A stretch of DNA of 64,000 nucleotides from NCBI RefSeq assembly GCF_900101075.1, contig NZ_FNFY01000008.1, positions 11,181-75,180 on the forward strand, read 5' to 3'. Origin of the DNA: Lacicoccus qingdaonensis. GTDB lineage: Bacteria > Bacillota > Bacilli > Staphylococcales > Salinicoccaceae. The notes beneath the pieces are model-generated. The model saw only the letters and a program-made list of their open reading frames with translations, did no database searches and had not been told where the DNA came from. Shown here one piece after another: positions 16,921 through 26,124 of the stretch. A program made the translations under genes and the position numbers. How positions within the stretch are numbered: position 1 is the first letter of the stretch; every line of letters starts with the position of its first letter.

Positions 16921-17203
16921 TATCGCGTCGTCCCGGGGAGTGGGATGAACCAATAGACGTGTAGCGGACCGTCCCGACGAGCGGGATGGACCAATAGACG
17001 TGTAACAGACCGTCCCGACGAGCGGGATGAACCAATAGACGGTTAACGGACCGTCCCGACAAGCGGGATGGACCAATAGACGGTTAACAGACCGTCCCGA
17101 CGAGCGGGATGAGCCAATAGACGGTTAACGGACCGTCCCGGGAAGCGGGATGAGCCAATAGACGGTTAACGGACTGTCCCGGGAAGCGGGATGAACTATT
17201 AGA
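16921..17203. repeat. Tandem array A2: about seven copies of the 41-bp hairpin repeat
   Basis: A diverged first copy is followed by six units starting GACG at 16956, 16997, 17038, 17079, 17120 and 17161, exactly 41 bases apart. The core GGACCGTCCCG/CGGGATGGACC pairs at 10 of 11 positions (one G-U) around a five-base loop. The linker is CAATAGACGG rather than the GTTGGGCGTT of array A1. The array lies in the convergent junction between trpS and fabF. Confidence 0.95.
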
Positions 17204-17219
17204 ATCAGATTCAGTCACT

Positions 17220-17251
17220 ACCGGCTGAACCGACTCCCCGCCTAGCCGATA
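17220..17251. repeat. Hairpin element (family D), copy 2
   Basis: CGGCT and AGCCG arms around GAACCGACTCCCCGCCT. Compared with the copy at 7312, arm changes are compensated on the other side, suggesting that the stem itself is maintained. From here to the IS end at 17311 nothing else is evident. Confidence 0.5.
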
Positions 17252-17310
17252 CGATGGACGAGTTCAATTCGTGACAACTTCACACCGGCTACAAGCTCTT
17301 TATTCCATAA

Positions 17311-18380
17311 GACGGTTTGTCAATTTAAGTGCAACAGTTCTTCCTGAAACGCTTCGTGTGTTGTTTTCCACCCCAAACATTTTCTGGGTCTCTGATTAAT
17401 CAGGAAAAGGGCTTGGCGGACGGCTTCACCTGATATCAATGCAAGGTCTGTGCGCTTGGGAAAGAATTCCCGGAGCAGTCCATTGGCATTTTCATTACTG
17501 CCCCGTTGCCACGATGCATAGGGGTCAGCAAAATATACCGAAATTCCCAGTGTCTGTTCCAGTGTTTGATAACATGCGAATTCCTTTCCCCGGTCGACGG
17601 TCGCCGTCCGGAATGCCCCGGCCGGCAATTGGCGATGGAGCGCACTTACCGCCTGTTCCATAGAGGCGGCGGAACGGTCTTTCATTTTCAGAGCGACATA
17701 CCACCGTGTTTTCCGTTCGACGAAAGTGGCGAGACACCCTTTACTTTTGCCCCGGCTGGAAACGACCGTATCCAGTTCCCAATGACCAAACGTTTTCCGT
17801 TTTTTGACGCCTTTCGGGCGCTTACGAATGGAGGTGCCGATATTGAATCGGCCCCGTGTCTCTTTGGGTTTCTGACGTTTGCCTTTGTGTCGCAGACACC
17901 GGGTGTCTGTTTCAGGTAACAGCCCCTGGTAGAGCCACCGGTAGATGGTCTTGAAACTAAGCTTACCTTCAAAGCGCCGGCCAATGATCTGTTCCGGCGA
18001 CCAGGTGGACGCCAGTTTTTCGGACAGGATCATCGCCAATTCCGGCGACCATTTGCCGATACGACCGCAGTGTGTTCTGCGTTTCTGATAGGCGGTTTCC
18101 GCTTTTTCAGCTTCGTATTGATGCGCAGTGGCATTCCGTTTGATTTCGCGGGAGACCGTGGATACGTTTCGGTGGATATGCCGGGCGATGGCCCGCATGG
18201 ACAGGCCAGCAGACCAGAGCGTTTCTATGCGTGCCCGTTCGAATGTGGTAAGATGTTGATAGCTCATGACAGTACCTCCGTGTAGGTGTTAGGTGTGGTT
18301 ATCTACATTCTACACGAAACTGTCATGGGTGTTTTTTTATCCTTTTATTTCAGGTGTTGCACTTAATATTACAATTCGTC
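17311..18380. mobile_element. IS30-family insertion sequence
   Basis: An element of about 1070 bp with imperfect 26-base terminal inverted repeats (17311-17336 and 18355-18380). Their inner 12 bases, TTAAGTGCAACA and its complement, are identical. ATAA occurs directly outside both ends (17307-17310 and 18381-18384) and may be the target duplication. One transposase ORF runs almost end to end, and its stop lies inside the left repeat. The right end sits right at the fabF terminator. Confidence 0.85.
17320..18267 (-). CDS. IS30-family transposase
   Basis: 315 residues. The N-terminal IS30 helix-turn-helix (MSYQHLTTFERARIETL, then SMRAIARHIHRNVSTVSREI) is followed by a DDE integrase core. Acidic residues are visible in HWELDTVVSSRG, TATVDRGKEF and the GSNENANG segment. 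The frame is intact with GGAGG before the ATG, so the element may be active. It is flanked by the terminal inverted repeats described for the element. Confidence 0.95.
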   Translation of the reverse strand: MSYQHLTTFERARIETLWSAGLSMRAIARHIHRNVSTVSREIKRNATAHQYEAEKAETAYQKRRTHCGRIGKWSPELAMILSEKLASTWSPEQIIGRRFEGKLSFKTIYRWLYQGLLPETDTRCLRHKGKRQKPKETRGRFNIGTSIRKRPKGVKKRKTFGHWELDTVVSSRGKSKGCLATFVERKTRWYVALKMKDRSAASMEQAVSALHRQLPAGAFRTATVDRGKEFACYQTLEQTLGISVYFADPYASWQRGSNENANGLLREFFPKRTDLALISGEAVRQALFLINQRPRKCLGWKTTHEAFQEELLHLN

Positions 18381-18382
18381 AT

Positions 18383-18414
18383 AAAAAAACCTCTTCCCGG
18401 AATTCGGGAAGAGG
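18383..18414 (-). terminator. Terminator of fabH-fabF
   Basis: CCTCTTCCCG/CGGGAAGAGG around GAATT, with seven T following on the minus strand. The IS30 end lies at the last bases of the T-run. Confidence 0.88.
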
Positions 18415-18424
18415 TTCGAATTAA

Positions 18425-19666
18425 TTATTGTTCATATTTCTTAAATAACAGTGATGCGTTGTGTCCGCCGAAGCCGAGGCTGTTGCTCATTGCGTATTTG
18501 GTGTCGGTTTCGACCATGCCGTCCGGGACGTAGTTGAGATCACATTCCGGATCCGGGTTTGTCAGATTGATTGTCGGATGGACTTTACCATTCTGCAGGC
18601 TCAGGGAAGCGATGATCGCTTCGACTGCGCCGGTTGCTCCGAGCAGGTGGCCTGTCATGGATTTAGTCGAGTTTACGAGCAGGTTCGGTGCGTGTGTTCC
18701 GAACACGGTCTTCAGTGCCAATGTTTCATACAGGTCATTATAACCGGTACTCGTACCGTGTGCGTTGATGTAGCCGACTTCTTCCGGCTTAACTTCCGCA
18801 TCTTTCAATGCTTCGGCCATTGCGCGTGCACCGCCTTCGCCGTTTTCAGCCGGAGCCGTAATGTGGTAGGCATCGCCTGTCATGCCGTAGCCGACGATTT
18901 CTGCATAGATGTGTGCACCGCGTGCCACAGCGTGCTCCAATTCTTCGACGACAACAATGCCTGCGCCTTCTCCCATGACGAACCCGTTACGGTCTTTTGA
19001 ATAAGGTACAGATGCATAGTCTGGATCCTCCGAAGTGGAAAGTGCTCTGTTCGCCTGAAATCCTGCAACACCCATTTCCGTAATCGGCGCTTCGGTACCG
19101 CCCGCGATCATTGCGTCCGCCTGGCCGCGTTCAATAATTTTAAATGCGTCACCGATTGAGTTTGTACCTGTCGCACATGCTGTGACCGTCGCGCCGTTCG
19201 GTCCTTTGGCACCGTGGCGGATGGACACCTGTCCTGCTGCCATATCAGGAATCATCATCGGTACGAAAAACGGGCTCACACGGCGTGGTCCTTTTTCATA
19301 CAATACTTTGAAGCCGTTCTGAAGCGCCTGGATACCGCCGATTCCTGAACCGATCCACACGCCTACACGTGTGTCATTATTTTCATCGATTACAAGCCCG
19401 GAGTCTTTAACCGCCTCATCAGAAGCAACGACCGCATACTGTGTGAAGCGGTCCATTCTTCTTGATTCTTTTTTTTCTAAATAATCTTCAACATTGAAGT
19501 TTTTCAATTCACCAGCAACATGGATATTGAACTCACTGTTATCGAATCTTGAGATCTTATCAATACCGTTTACACCTTCCAGTGCATTTTCCCATGTTTC
19601 TTTTGCTGTATTTCCGATTGGTGTCAGCGCACCAATCCCCGTAATTACGACTCTTCGCTTAGTCAT
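18425..19666 (-). CDS. fabF: Beta-ketoacyl-ACP synthase II FabF
   Basis: 413-residue condensing enzyme of fatty-acid elongation, adding malonyl-ACP to acyl-ACP. The catalytic Cys164 lies in VTACATGTN. The two histidines are in NAHGTST and MTGHLLGA. It overlaps the end of fabH by 8 bases, so translation is coupled. The pair is transcribed from the FapR-controlled fabH promoter and ends at a strong terminator. Confidence 0.97.
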   Translation of the reverse strand: MTKRRVVITGIGALTPIGNTAKETWENALEGVNGIDKISRFDNSEFNIHVAGELKNFNVEDYLEKKESRRMDRFTQYAVVASDEAVKDSGLVIDENNDTRVGVWIGSGIGGIQALQNGFKVLYEKGPRRVSPFFVPMMIPDMAAGQVSIRHGAKGPNGATVTACATGTNSIGDAFKIIERGQADAMIAGGTEAPITEMGVAGFQANRALSTSEDPDYASVPYSKDRNGFVMGEGAGIVVVEELEHAVARGAHIYAEIVGYGMTGDAYHITAPAENGEGGARAMAEALKDAEVKPEEVGYINAHGTSTGYNDLYETLALKTVFGTHAPNLLVNSTKSMTGHLLGATGAVEAIIASLSLQNGKVHPTINLTNPDPECDLNYVPDGMVETDTKYAMSNSLGFGGHNASLLFKKYEQ

Positions 19667-20624
19667 GTTTCTCCTCCTTATTCTTACCCCAAGTTAAGCA
19701 AATTGCCCCCCAAGTCAGGCCGCCGCCAAAGCCGACCAACACAAGGTTATCTCCTGCCTTTATCTTACCATTTTTCAGCTCGTGATGAATACTGAGAGGT
19801 ATGGAGGCAGCAGAAGTATTGCCATATTTATCTATTGTACAGCTCATTTTGTCTTTTGGCATGTTCATCCGCTCGCGTGCCGCATCCATGATGCGGATGT
19901 TTGCCTGATGCGGTACGAGCATATCGATATCATCTGCTTCGAAACCTGCTTTTTCAGTGACGTTCACACTGGATTCGCCCATCTGGCGTACTGCGAACTT
20001 GAATACTTCACGGCCGTTCATTTGAAGCTTACCGGTTTCCGCATCGTCGTATAGATGGGGCGCACCGCTGCCTTTACTGCCGAGCTCAAACGACTTGATG
20101 CCGAAGCCCTCGTCCACTTCACCGATGACAGCAGCACCCGCGCCGTCCCCGAATAGGACTGCAGTCGAGCGGTCTGTAAAATCAGTAATTTTGGACAGCT
20201 TGTCCACACCGACAATCAGCACATTTTTATAAGTGCCTGCCTCGATGAACTGGCTTGCTGTAACCATACTGTAAATAAAACCGGTACATGCTGCGAGCTG
20301 GTCCATTGATGGTACGTTTCTGAGGCCGAGTCTATCCTGTACAAGATTGGCAACGGAAGGGAAACGGTGATCGCCTGTGGAAGTCGCCACGATGACCAGA
20401 TCTATATCTTCTTTTGCAACGCCTGAGTTTTCGATTGCCTCGCTTGCTGCAAGCACCGCCATATCAGAAGTGTCCATATCGTCTTCAGCGAACCGACGTT
20501 CTTTTATTCCTGTCATTTCTGTAATCCATTCATCTGATGTATCCAGTATTTTTTCGAAATCAAAATTAGTGAATACTTTATCGGGCACATAAATACCTAA
20601 GCCCAATACGCCTACATTTTTCAT
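19659..20624 (-). CDS. fabH: Beta-ketoacyl-ACP synthase III FabH
   Basis: 321-residue initiating condensing enzyme that joins acyl-CoA primers to malonyl-ACP; its primer choice sets branched-chain fatty-acid content in Gram-positives. The catalytic triad is visible as Cys113 (QLAACTGF), His in VPHQANIRI and Asn in GNTSAAS. The start is an ATG behind AAGGTG. First gene of fabH-fabF, with a FapR box just upstream. Confidence 0.97.
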   Translation of the reverse strand: MKNVGVLGLGIYVPDKVFTNFDFEKILDTSDEWITEMTGIKERRFAEDDMDTSDMAVLAASEAIENSGVAKEDIDLVIVATSTGDHRFPSVANLVQDRLGLRNVPSMDQLAACTGFIYSMVTASQFIEAGTYKNVLIVGVDKLSKITDFTDRSTAVLFGDGAGAAVIGEVDEGFGIKSFELGSKGSGAPHLYDDAETGKLQMNGREVFKFAVRQMGESSVNVTEKAGFEADDIDMLVPHQANIRIMDAARERMNMPKDKMSCTIDKYGNTSAASIPLSIHHELKNGKIKAGDNLVLVGFGGGLTWGAICLTWGKNKEEKHD

Positions 20625-20647
20625 TTGACCACACCTTATAATCTCAT

Positions 20648-20666
20648 ATTATAACTTGGTACTAAT
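20648..20666 (-). promoter_or_regulatory. FapR operator upstream of fabH-fabF
   Basis: ATTATAACTTGGTACTAAT matches an ideal FapR palindrome at about 16 of 19 positions; the half GGTACTAAT is perfect. It lies 24 bases upstream of the fabH start, so bound FapR would block initiation. Confidence 0.7.
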
Positions 20667-20691
20667 TTAACATAGAATACATCTTTCCACA

Positions 20692-20720
20692 AATAAAAAA
20701 GCACCCACATCAGTGGGTGC
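20692..20720 (-). terminator. Terminator of oppA
   Basis: GCACCCAC/GTGGGTGC around ATCA, followed on the minus strand by a run of T. It lies 12 bases after the oppA stop. Confidence 0.88.
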
Positions 20721-20732
20721 CGTAATTTGATA

Positions 20733-22604
20733 TTACTCAGAGAAACCAACCTGGTAAAGTTGTGCTTCTTCATTAAATCCGTATTCTTCGCTCCAGTTTA
20801 CAACATTTTCATTTACCGGTGTTACATATGCACGGTAAAGAGTCGGTGCAACCGGAATATCTTCGACCATCAGTTCCTGCCACTCGTGATAGATTTCTGT
20901 ACGAGTATCAGTATCAAGTGCTTCCTCAGAGTTACCTCTTTGAATCAGCTCAGTGCTTTCTTCCGTTTCATAACGCGGGTAGTTGAATGGTGCCGAAGGA
21001 CCGTATAGTCCACCCGGGTCAACATCCGTACCTACACCCCAGGCACCCTGATAGATGTCGATGCTCTCGTCGTCGTTTTCAACCATATCATAGAATGTGT
21101 TGAATTCGATCAGACGGCCGTCTGTTTTAACAACGTTAAGACCGACTTCTCTCCATGACTGGATGTAGTAGTTTGTAAGCGGCTCAGCAACATCGCCGCC
21201 GCTCATTGAAGCCATTTGGATTTCAAGCGGCTCGCCGTCCGGTGTTTCACGGAATCCGTCGCCGTCTGTATCTTCATATCCTGCTTCGTCAAGAATACTT
21301 TCTGCCTGTTCAGGATCATACTCCGGAACTTCTAAATCATCTTTGTGGAATGCTGCGTGGTAAGGTGTAATCAATGATGTCGCATTCCAGCGAAGTCCGT
21401 TGTAGAACTGTTCGCCTACTGCATCGTTGTCCATTGCATGCCACATGGCACGACGTAATTCAACGTCACCCATTTTCATTTCGTCAGGTGTGTAGTTTAC
21501 CGCACCAGCACCATCGTTTGCTTCTGCATCCCAGTTACCCAGCTTAAAGCCGATGTAAGTGTAAGCTGCATCAAGCTGCGCAAGCCATTCGACGCCTTCC
21601 ATATCCGCAACATCCGGATACTGGTCAGTCGGGAAACTCATCGCTACATCAATGTTGCCTGATTCCATTGCGTTCGCAATTGATGAAGTCGGTGTGACTT
21701 CAACAGTGATGCCGTCAAGCTGTGGTTCGCCTCTCCAGTAATCTTCATATTTAGTCAGAACAATCGCCTCACCCGGTGTAATTGATTCTACCTGGTATGG
21801 CCCGATTCCGATCGGATTTTCACGCGTTTGTTCTGCAGTTGTCATATCTGCAACTTCGACACCTTCATAGTGATGTTCCGGAAATGCATAGAACCAGAAA
21901 CCACCGTTAGTCAGTGAAGGTGCAAGTTCTGTATAAGTAAATACTGCTGTCTGCTCATCGATAATTTCGATACCTGAGATTTCATCCGCTTCACCGGCCT
22001 GATATTCACTGTAACCTTCGATTAAAGTGAATCCGTCCGTCGTACCGCGGACGCCGTCGTAGTCAGGATGTCCGATCACTTCATAGGATGCGACATAGTC
22101 GGAAATCTTGAGCGGCTCACCGTCATGCCATGTCACGCCATCCTGTACAGTAAATGTAACAGTATTGTCTTCCTCGTTCATTTCATATGTGATTGCACCA
22201 TCATTCGTTGCAATCTGGTTTTCGTCGAATGTGAACACTGATTCACCAAAGAAGCTCATCATGTCAGCATCCGGAGCACCCTGGTAGAATGCCCAGTTCA
22301 AAGTACCTTCAAAAGGTGTATCTGAACCGTAACCTACTGTCAGTTCGCCTTCCCCTGTCGGTTCTGCATCATTGGAAACTATTTGTGGAAAGTCTTCATA
22401 GTTGTATACTTCGCCGCCGTCAGCAGCATCATCACCAGATTCAGCATCTCCGCCGTCTCCGGAACCTTCTTCTGTTTCTCCATCCGAGCCTTCTTCAGAT
22501 GATCCCTCTTCTGAAGAGTCGCCGTTACCGCAGGCAGCAAGTGCCAATACGAAAATCAGCATGGTAAAAAACATCAATCTTGACCACGAAAATTTCGTCA
22601 TCAT
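20733..22604 (-). CDS. oppA: Oligopeptide ABC transporter, substrate-binding lipoprotein OppA
   Basis: 623 residues of the SBP family 5 fold. The signal peptide ends in the lipobox LALAAC with Cys25 as the lipid anchor. Residues about 27-66 are a low-complexity acidic Ser/Glu/Gly/Asp linker, and the whole protein is very acidic, as in salt-tolerant bacteria. The binding domain runs from about 80 to the end. It captures peptides outside the membrane for OppBCDF, encoded just upstream. A terminator lies between oppC and oppA, and oppA has its own predicted promoter, allowing excess binding protein. Confidence 0.93.
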   Translation of the reverse strand: MMTKFSWSRLMFFTMLIFVLALAACGNGDSSEEGSSEEGSDGETEEGSGDGGDAESGDDAADGGEVYNYEDFPQIVSNDAEPTGEGELTVGYGSDTPFEGTLNWAFYQGAPDADMMSFFGESVFTFDENQIATNDGAITYEMNEEDNTVTFTVQDGVTWHDGEPLKISDYVASYEVIGHPDYDGVRGTTDGFTLIEGYSEYQAGEADEISGIEIIDEQTAVFTYTELAPSLTNGGFWFYAFPEHHYEGVEVADMTTAEQTRENPIGIGPYQVESITPGEAIVLTKYEDYWRGEPQLDGITVEVTPTSSIANAMESGNIDVAMSFPTDQYPDVADMEGVEWLAQLDAAYTYIGFKLGNWDAEANDGAGAVNYTPDEMKMGDVELRRAMWHAMDNDAVGEQFYNGLRWNATSLITPYHAAFHKDDLEVPEYDPEQAESILDEAGYEDTDGDGFRETPDGEPLEIQMASMSGGDVAEPLTNYYIQSWREVGLNVVKTDGRLIEFNTFYDMVENDDESIDIYQGAWGVGTDVDPGGLYGPSAPFNYPRYETEESTELIQRGNSEEALDTDTRTEIYHEWQELMVEDIPVAPTLYRAYVTPVNENVVNWSEEYGFNEEAQLYQVGFSE

Positions 22605-22729
22605 TTTTCCTCCCCTATTATAGAAAAATAAACTGTATATATACTAAAGTTCAGTCCCCTGAAACTCAGTACCAAAAATTGGATAAGTATTTCATTTTAT
22701 TAAAAATATAATGAAACCCCTTTAAAATA

Positions 22730-22757
22730 ATATTATCACAATTATCTGAAAAGACAA
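22730..22757 (-). promoter_or_regulatory. Predicted promoter of oppA
   Basis: -35 TTGTCT and -10 TAATAT with a 16-base spacer on the minus strand, giving a leader of about 120 bases. The rest of the 485-base oppC-oppA gap is AT-rich and holds only the cre-like site and the oppC terminator. Confidence 0.4.
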
Positions 22758-22964
22758 TGTGTAATTCATTATTTTTATCATATATGGAAATTTATACTAT
22801 TATGTATAGTGTCATGTATGTTAATTATAGACACATGAAAATTAATCAGCATCCTGATTTTTCGTATAATTTTATATTTGTAATTTAATTCTGATACTTT
22901 CAGACTCCTTGAACATTTAGTGAATGCAGTTTGTCCTTCTATTATAAATTGTTAGATTTTGTAT

Positions 22965-22978
22965 GTAAAGCGCTTTCA
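22965..22978. promoter_or_regulatory. CcpA (cre)-like site between oppC and oppA
   Basis: GTAAAGCGCTTTCA matches the cre consensus at 12 of 14 positions, with a perfect AAAGCGCTTT core. It lies upstream of the predicted oppA promoter and suggests carbon catabolite control. Confidence 0.5.
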
Positions 22979-23046
22979 CGATATTTAACAAATTTATTGT
23001 AAAAATTCCACAATTCCTGGATTCTTCAGCATTTTCACGTTTGTTC

Positions 23047-23081
23047 ATAAAAAAACAGCAGCCGTTGAAGCCGCTGTTTAT
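23047..23081 (-). terminator. Terminator of oppD-oppF-oppB-oppC
   Basis: AACAGC.GC pairs with GC.GCTGTT, followed by seven T on the minus strand, just after the oppC stop. It divides the transporter genes from oppA. Confidence 0.8.
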
Positions 23082-23089
23082 AAATGATA

Positions 23090-24205
23090 TTAAGCCTGTC
23101 TTTGTCTTGCGTCACCTGCACGTCTCAGTGCTTCACCGATATTACGTACACATAACATCAATACAAGAATCATCAGTGCAGCAGGCAGCCATACCCACCA
23201 TCTGTTCTGAAGGGTCTGTGTCTGTGTCGCATATGAAAGCAGTGTCCCAAGGGACGGATAGTCCTCCGGGAAGCCGAAACCGAGGAAGGACAGCCCTGAT
23301 TCTATACCGATGTTGGCAGCGAGTGACAATGTACCGTTTACAATAATGATCCCGACAAGGTTCGGCATCAATTGTGAAAATATGACCTTCAAGTTTGAAG
23401 TCCCCAATGTTTTTGATGCATTAATGTAATCAAGCTCTGTTTCCTGCAATGCAAGCGAACGTATCAATCTTGCCGTACCCATCCACAGGAACGCCGCCAT
23501 GATCGCACTGAATGTCCAAATATCATAAGATGGCACAATCGTAACGAAAACAATAACAATCATCAGGAATGGCAGTACAAGGAAGAAGTCGACAACACGC
23601 ATTAACGCGTTATCAATCTGTCCGCCGAAGTAGCCTGAAATCAAACCGTAAACGATACCGAAGCCGACACTCATCAATGTAACCAGAAAGCCGATTGCGA
23701 GTGAGTTACGAGTACCGATGATCAGCTGCCCGAATATATCACGTCCGCCGTAGTCCGTACCCAGACGGAATTCTTCATTCGGCGGTTCGTGGATTGCAAA
23801 CAGATCAACGAATACAATCTCTGCCTGATCGAGGAACATCGTCAGACCAAATACGTAAGCTGTAATCGATGCAAATATGATCAATGAGAATAAAGCCAGC
23901 TTATCCGCTATCAGTTCCTGCACAAGCACTTTCCAGCCCGGTGTACTTTTCGGCAGATTTTTATAATCCAGTCCGCCATGGTCACCTGCACCCGGCGGCA
24001 TGTCGGAATTCATGTGTGTCGACATTTCAGATGAGCCGTGAAGCCTTTCATCTCCTCTGTTTCCGTAAGGATCCCGACCGTCCGAATCGCGGGAAGTACT
24101 CTGTTCGTCACTTGCCCTCCGATTCTGACTTTCGATTTCTTCTCGAGATGCATCAGTCGTCTCTTCATTTGTTTCATTGTTAATATCTTTATCTTTCTGA
24201 CTCAT
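23090..24205 (-). CDS. oppC: Oligopeptide ABC transporter permease OppC
   Basis: 371 residues. An unusually long hydrophilic N-terminus (about 1-100, rich in Asp, Glu, Ser, Arg and Asn) precedes the first membrane helix at about 105-125. A typical binding-protein-dependent permease domain of five helices follows, with the EAA-type loop near LIRSLALQETELDYINASKTLG. It pairs with OppB to form the channel. The extension is longer than the usual short N-terminus; its role is unknown. Fourth gene of oppDFBC. Confidence 0.92.
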   Translation of the reverse strand: MSQKDKDINNETNEETTDASREEIESQNRRASDEQSTSRDSDGRDPYGNRGDERLHGSSEMSTHMNSDMPPGAGDHGGLDYKNLPKSTPGWKVLVQELIADKLALFSLIIFASITAYVFGLTMFLDQAEIVFVDLFAIHEPPNEEFRLGTDYGGRDIFGQLIIGTRNSLAIGFLVTLMSVGFGIVYGLISGYFGGQIDNALMRVVDFFLVLPFLMIVIVFVTIVPSYDIWTFSAIMAAFLWMGTARLIRSLALQETELDYINASKTLGTSNLKVIFSQLMPNLVGIIIVNGTLSLAANIGIESGLSFLGFGFPEDYPSLGTLLSYATQTQTLQNRWWVWLPAALMILVLMLCVRNIGEALRRAGDARQRQA

Positions 24206-24219
24206 TTTACATCCCTCCC

Positions 24220-25182
24220 TTACTTGATTCGAATCCTTGGATCCACGATACTCAGAATAATGTCAGATAACAGCGCACCGACAATAGTCAGAAATCCGTA
24301 GAATAATATTAATACGTTGGCTACACTGAAGTCTCTTGTCTGTATGGACTCAAGGAACAGTGCGCCCATGCCCGGATACGCATACACCCACTCGATGAAT
24401 ATGGAACCCCCGAGAAGGCCGACCAGTTCATATCCGAAGAAAGCAGCAATCGGTATGATCGCATTTCTGAATATATGTTTAAGGTAAAGTGAGACCTGCT
24501 TGACCCCTTTGGCACGTGCAAGCATGACGTAGTCTTTCTGCTGCGCTTCGATGACACCGCTTCTCAAATACTGTACGGTGCCGACCAGCCCGATGAGTGC
24601 GATTGAGAAACTCGGCAGTATCAGGTGGTTTATTTTACTTAAAATATAATCGACCGATCCCGGTTCCAGTCCGGCACCGACACTTCCATTCGTCGGGAAA
24701 ACACCGAAGTGATAACCGAAAATCCATAACACTACAAGGCCGAACACGAATGTCGGTGTCGCAAAGCCCAGGTAAGTATAGCCTGTAATCACTGAATCAA
24801 GCAGTGAATCTTTATAACGGCCGGAAATCAAACCTAAAGGAATACCAATGACATAGATGATTATAACTGAGAATACTGACAGCCAGATTGTGTTCATCAA
24901 CCGGCTTCCAATAACATCCATTACCGGTCTCTGGTGGAATATCGACTGACCGAAGTCCCCCTGGAACATGGCAACGACCCAGTCTCTGTACTGTATGTAC
25001 CATGGATTGTTAAGTCCTAATGCTTCACGTCTTGCTTCTATCGCTTCAGCTGGTATCGATGGATCAATCAGTCCGGACAATGCATCCCCCGGCATTAGAG
25101 ACCCCATAAAAAATACCAGCACACTGAGCAGCACGAGCTGCGGAAAAGTAATAAGTAACCTTCTTATCGTAAATTTAATCAT
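24220..25182 (-). CDS. oppB: Oligopeptide ABC transporter permease OppB
   Basis: 320-residue permease with six predicted membrane helices and the EAA-type loop (YVMLARAKGVKQVSLYLKHI). The N-terminal TFPQLVLLSVLVFFMGSLMPGD is typical of the OppB/DppB family. It lies 6 bases after oppF and 14 before oppC, so it is part of one operon. Confidence 0.93.
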   Translation of the reverse strand: MIKFTIRRLLITFPQLVLLSVLVFFMGSLMPGDALSGLIDPSIPAEAIEARREALGLNNPWYIQYRDWVVAMFQGDFGQSIFHQRPVMDVIGSRLMNTIWLSVFSVIIIYVIGIPLGLISGRYKDSLLDSVITGYTYLGFATPTFVFGLVVLWIFGYHFGVFPTNGSVGAGLEPGSVDYILSKINHLILPSFSIALIGLVGTVQYLRSGVIEAQQKDYVMLARAKGVKQVSLYLKHIFRNAIIPIAAFFGYELVGLLGGSIFIEWVYAYPGMGALFLESIQTRDFSVANVLILFYGFLTIVGALLSDIILSIVDPRIRIK

Positions 25183-25188
25183 CGATCA

Positions 25189-26124
25189 TCAACCTTTCAC
25201 CGGTAGCGCAACTTTATGCGTATCGGAAATTGCCTGGAGCGGAAAAGCCCGGCCTTCGTCGTCCAAGTACTCTGCAAAATGCTGGTCGTACTCTTCTTTG
25301 ATCTGTTGACGCAGCTTCAGATTACTTTCCACTTTTTCAACATTCGTATCCGGTATCGCCGCAATCAGCCGCTTCGTATATATATGCTGCGGATTGTTGA
25401 ATATTTCTTCGGCAGTGCCTTCTTCAACCAGACGTCCGTGATACATGATGCCGATATGCTTGCACATATGGCGCACAACCCCAAGGTCGTGTGCGATGAA
25501 CAGCATCGTCAGATCCATGTCCTGCTGGATTTCCTGCATGAAGTTCAATACCTGCGCCTGAACGGATACATCCAGTGCGGAAACCGGCTCATCTGCGATG
25601 ATCAGCTTCGGATTCAGTGCGATTGCGCGAGCGACCCCTATACGCTGGCGCTGACCGCCTGAGAATTCGTGCGGGAACTTATATAATGAACCCGGCGGCA
25701 AACCGACTCTTTCAAGTAATTTGAGCACTTCTTCTATCAGTTCGTTTTTTGAATGACTCTCATAATTTTTCAATGGTTCCGCAACGATGTCAAATACTCG
25801 TTTACGTACGTTCAATGAAGAATACGGGTCCTGGAATATCATCTGGATATCCCGGTTGACGCCCACTTTCTTCCCTTTACCACTCAGTTTTTCCCCTCGG
25901 AAAAAAATCTCTCCCTCAGTGATGTCATTCAGCCCCATCACTGCTTTTCCGGTTGTCGTCTTGCCGGAGCCGGACTCCCCTACAAGTCCGTATGTCGTGC
26001 CTTTCGGAATTGAAATATTCACTCCGTCAACCGCCTTAACATGGTCTTTCACCGTATTAAAGAAGCCCCCTTTGATCGGAAAATGAATTTTCAAATCCTT
26101 GATTTCTAAAAATTCGTTACTCAT
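25189..26124 (-). CDS. oppF: Oligopeptide ABC transporter ATPase OppF
   Basis: 311-residue ATPase with Walker A GESGSGKTTTGK, the signature FSGGQRQRIGVARAI and Walker B LIIADEPVSALDV. The C-terminal oligopeptide-transporter extension carries HIYTKRLIAAIP. With OppD it powers peptide import. It overlaps oppD by 8 bases, indicating coupled translation. Confidence 0.94.
   Translation of the reverse strand: MSNEFLEIKDLKIHFPIKGGFFNTVKDHVKAVDGVNISIPKGTTYGLVGESGSGKTTTGKAVMGLNDITEGEIFFRGEKLSGKGKKVGVNRDIQMIFQDPYSSLNVRKRVFDIVAEPLKNYESHSKNELIEEVLKLLERVGLPPGSLYKFPHEFSGGQRQRIGVARAIALNPKLIIADEPVSALDVSVQAQVLNFMQEIQQDMDLTMLFIAHDLGVVRHMCKHIGIMYHGRLVEEGTAEEIFNNPQHIYTKRLIAAIPDTNVEKVESNLKLRQQIKEEYDQHFAEYLDDEGRAFPLQAISDTHKVALPVKG

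Noticed and set aside
18070-18285. Second ORF of the IS30 element on the plus strand
   Set aside because: It is antisense to the transposase with no ribosome site; IS30 elements carry a single transposase gene.
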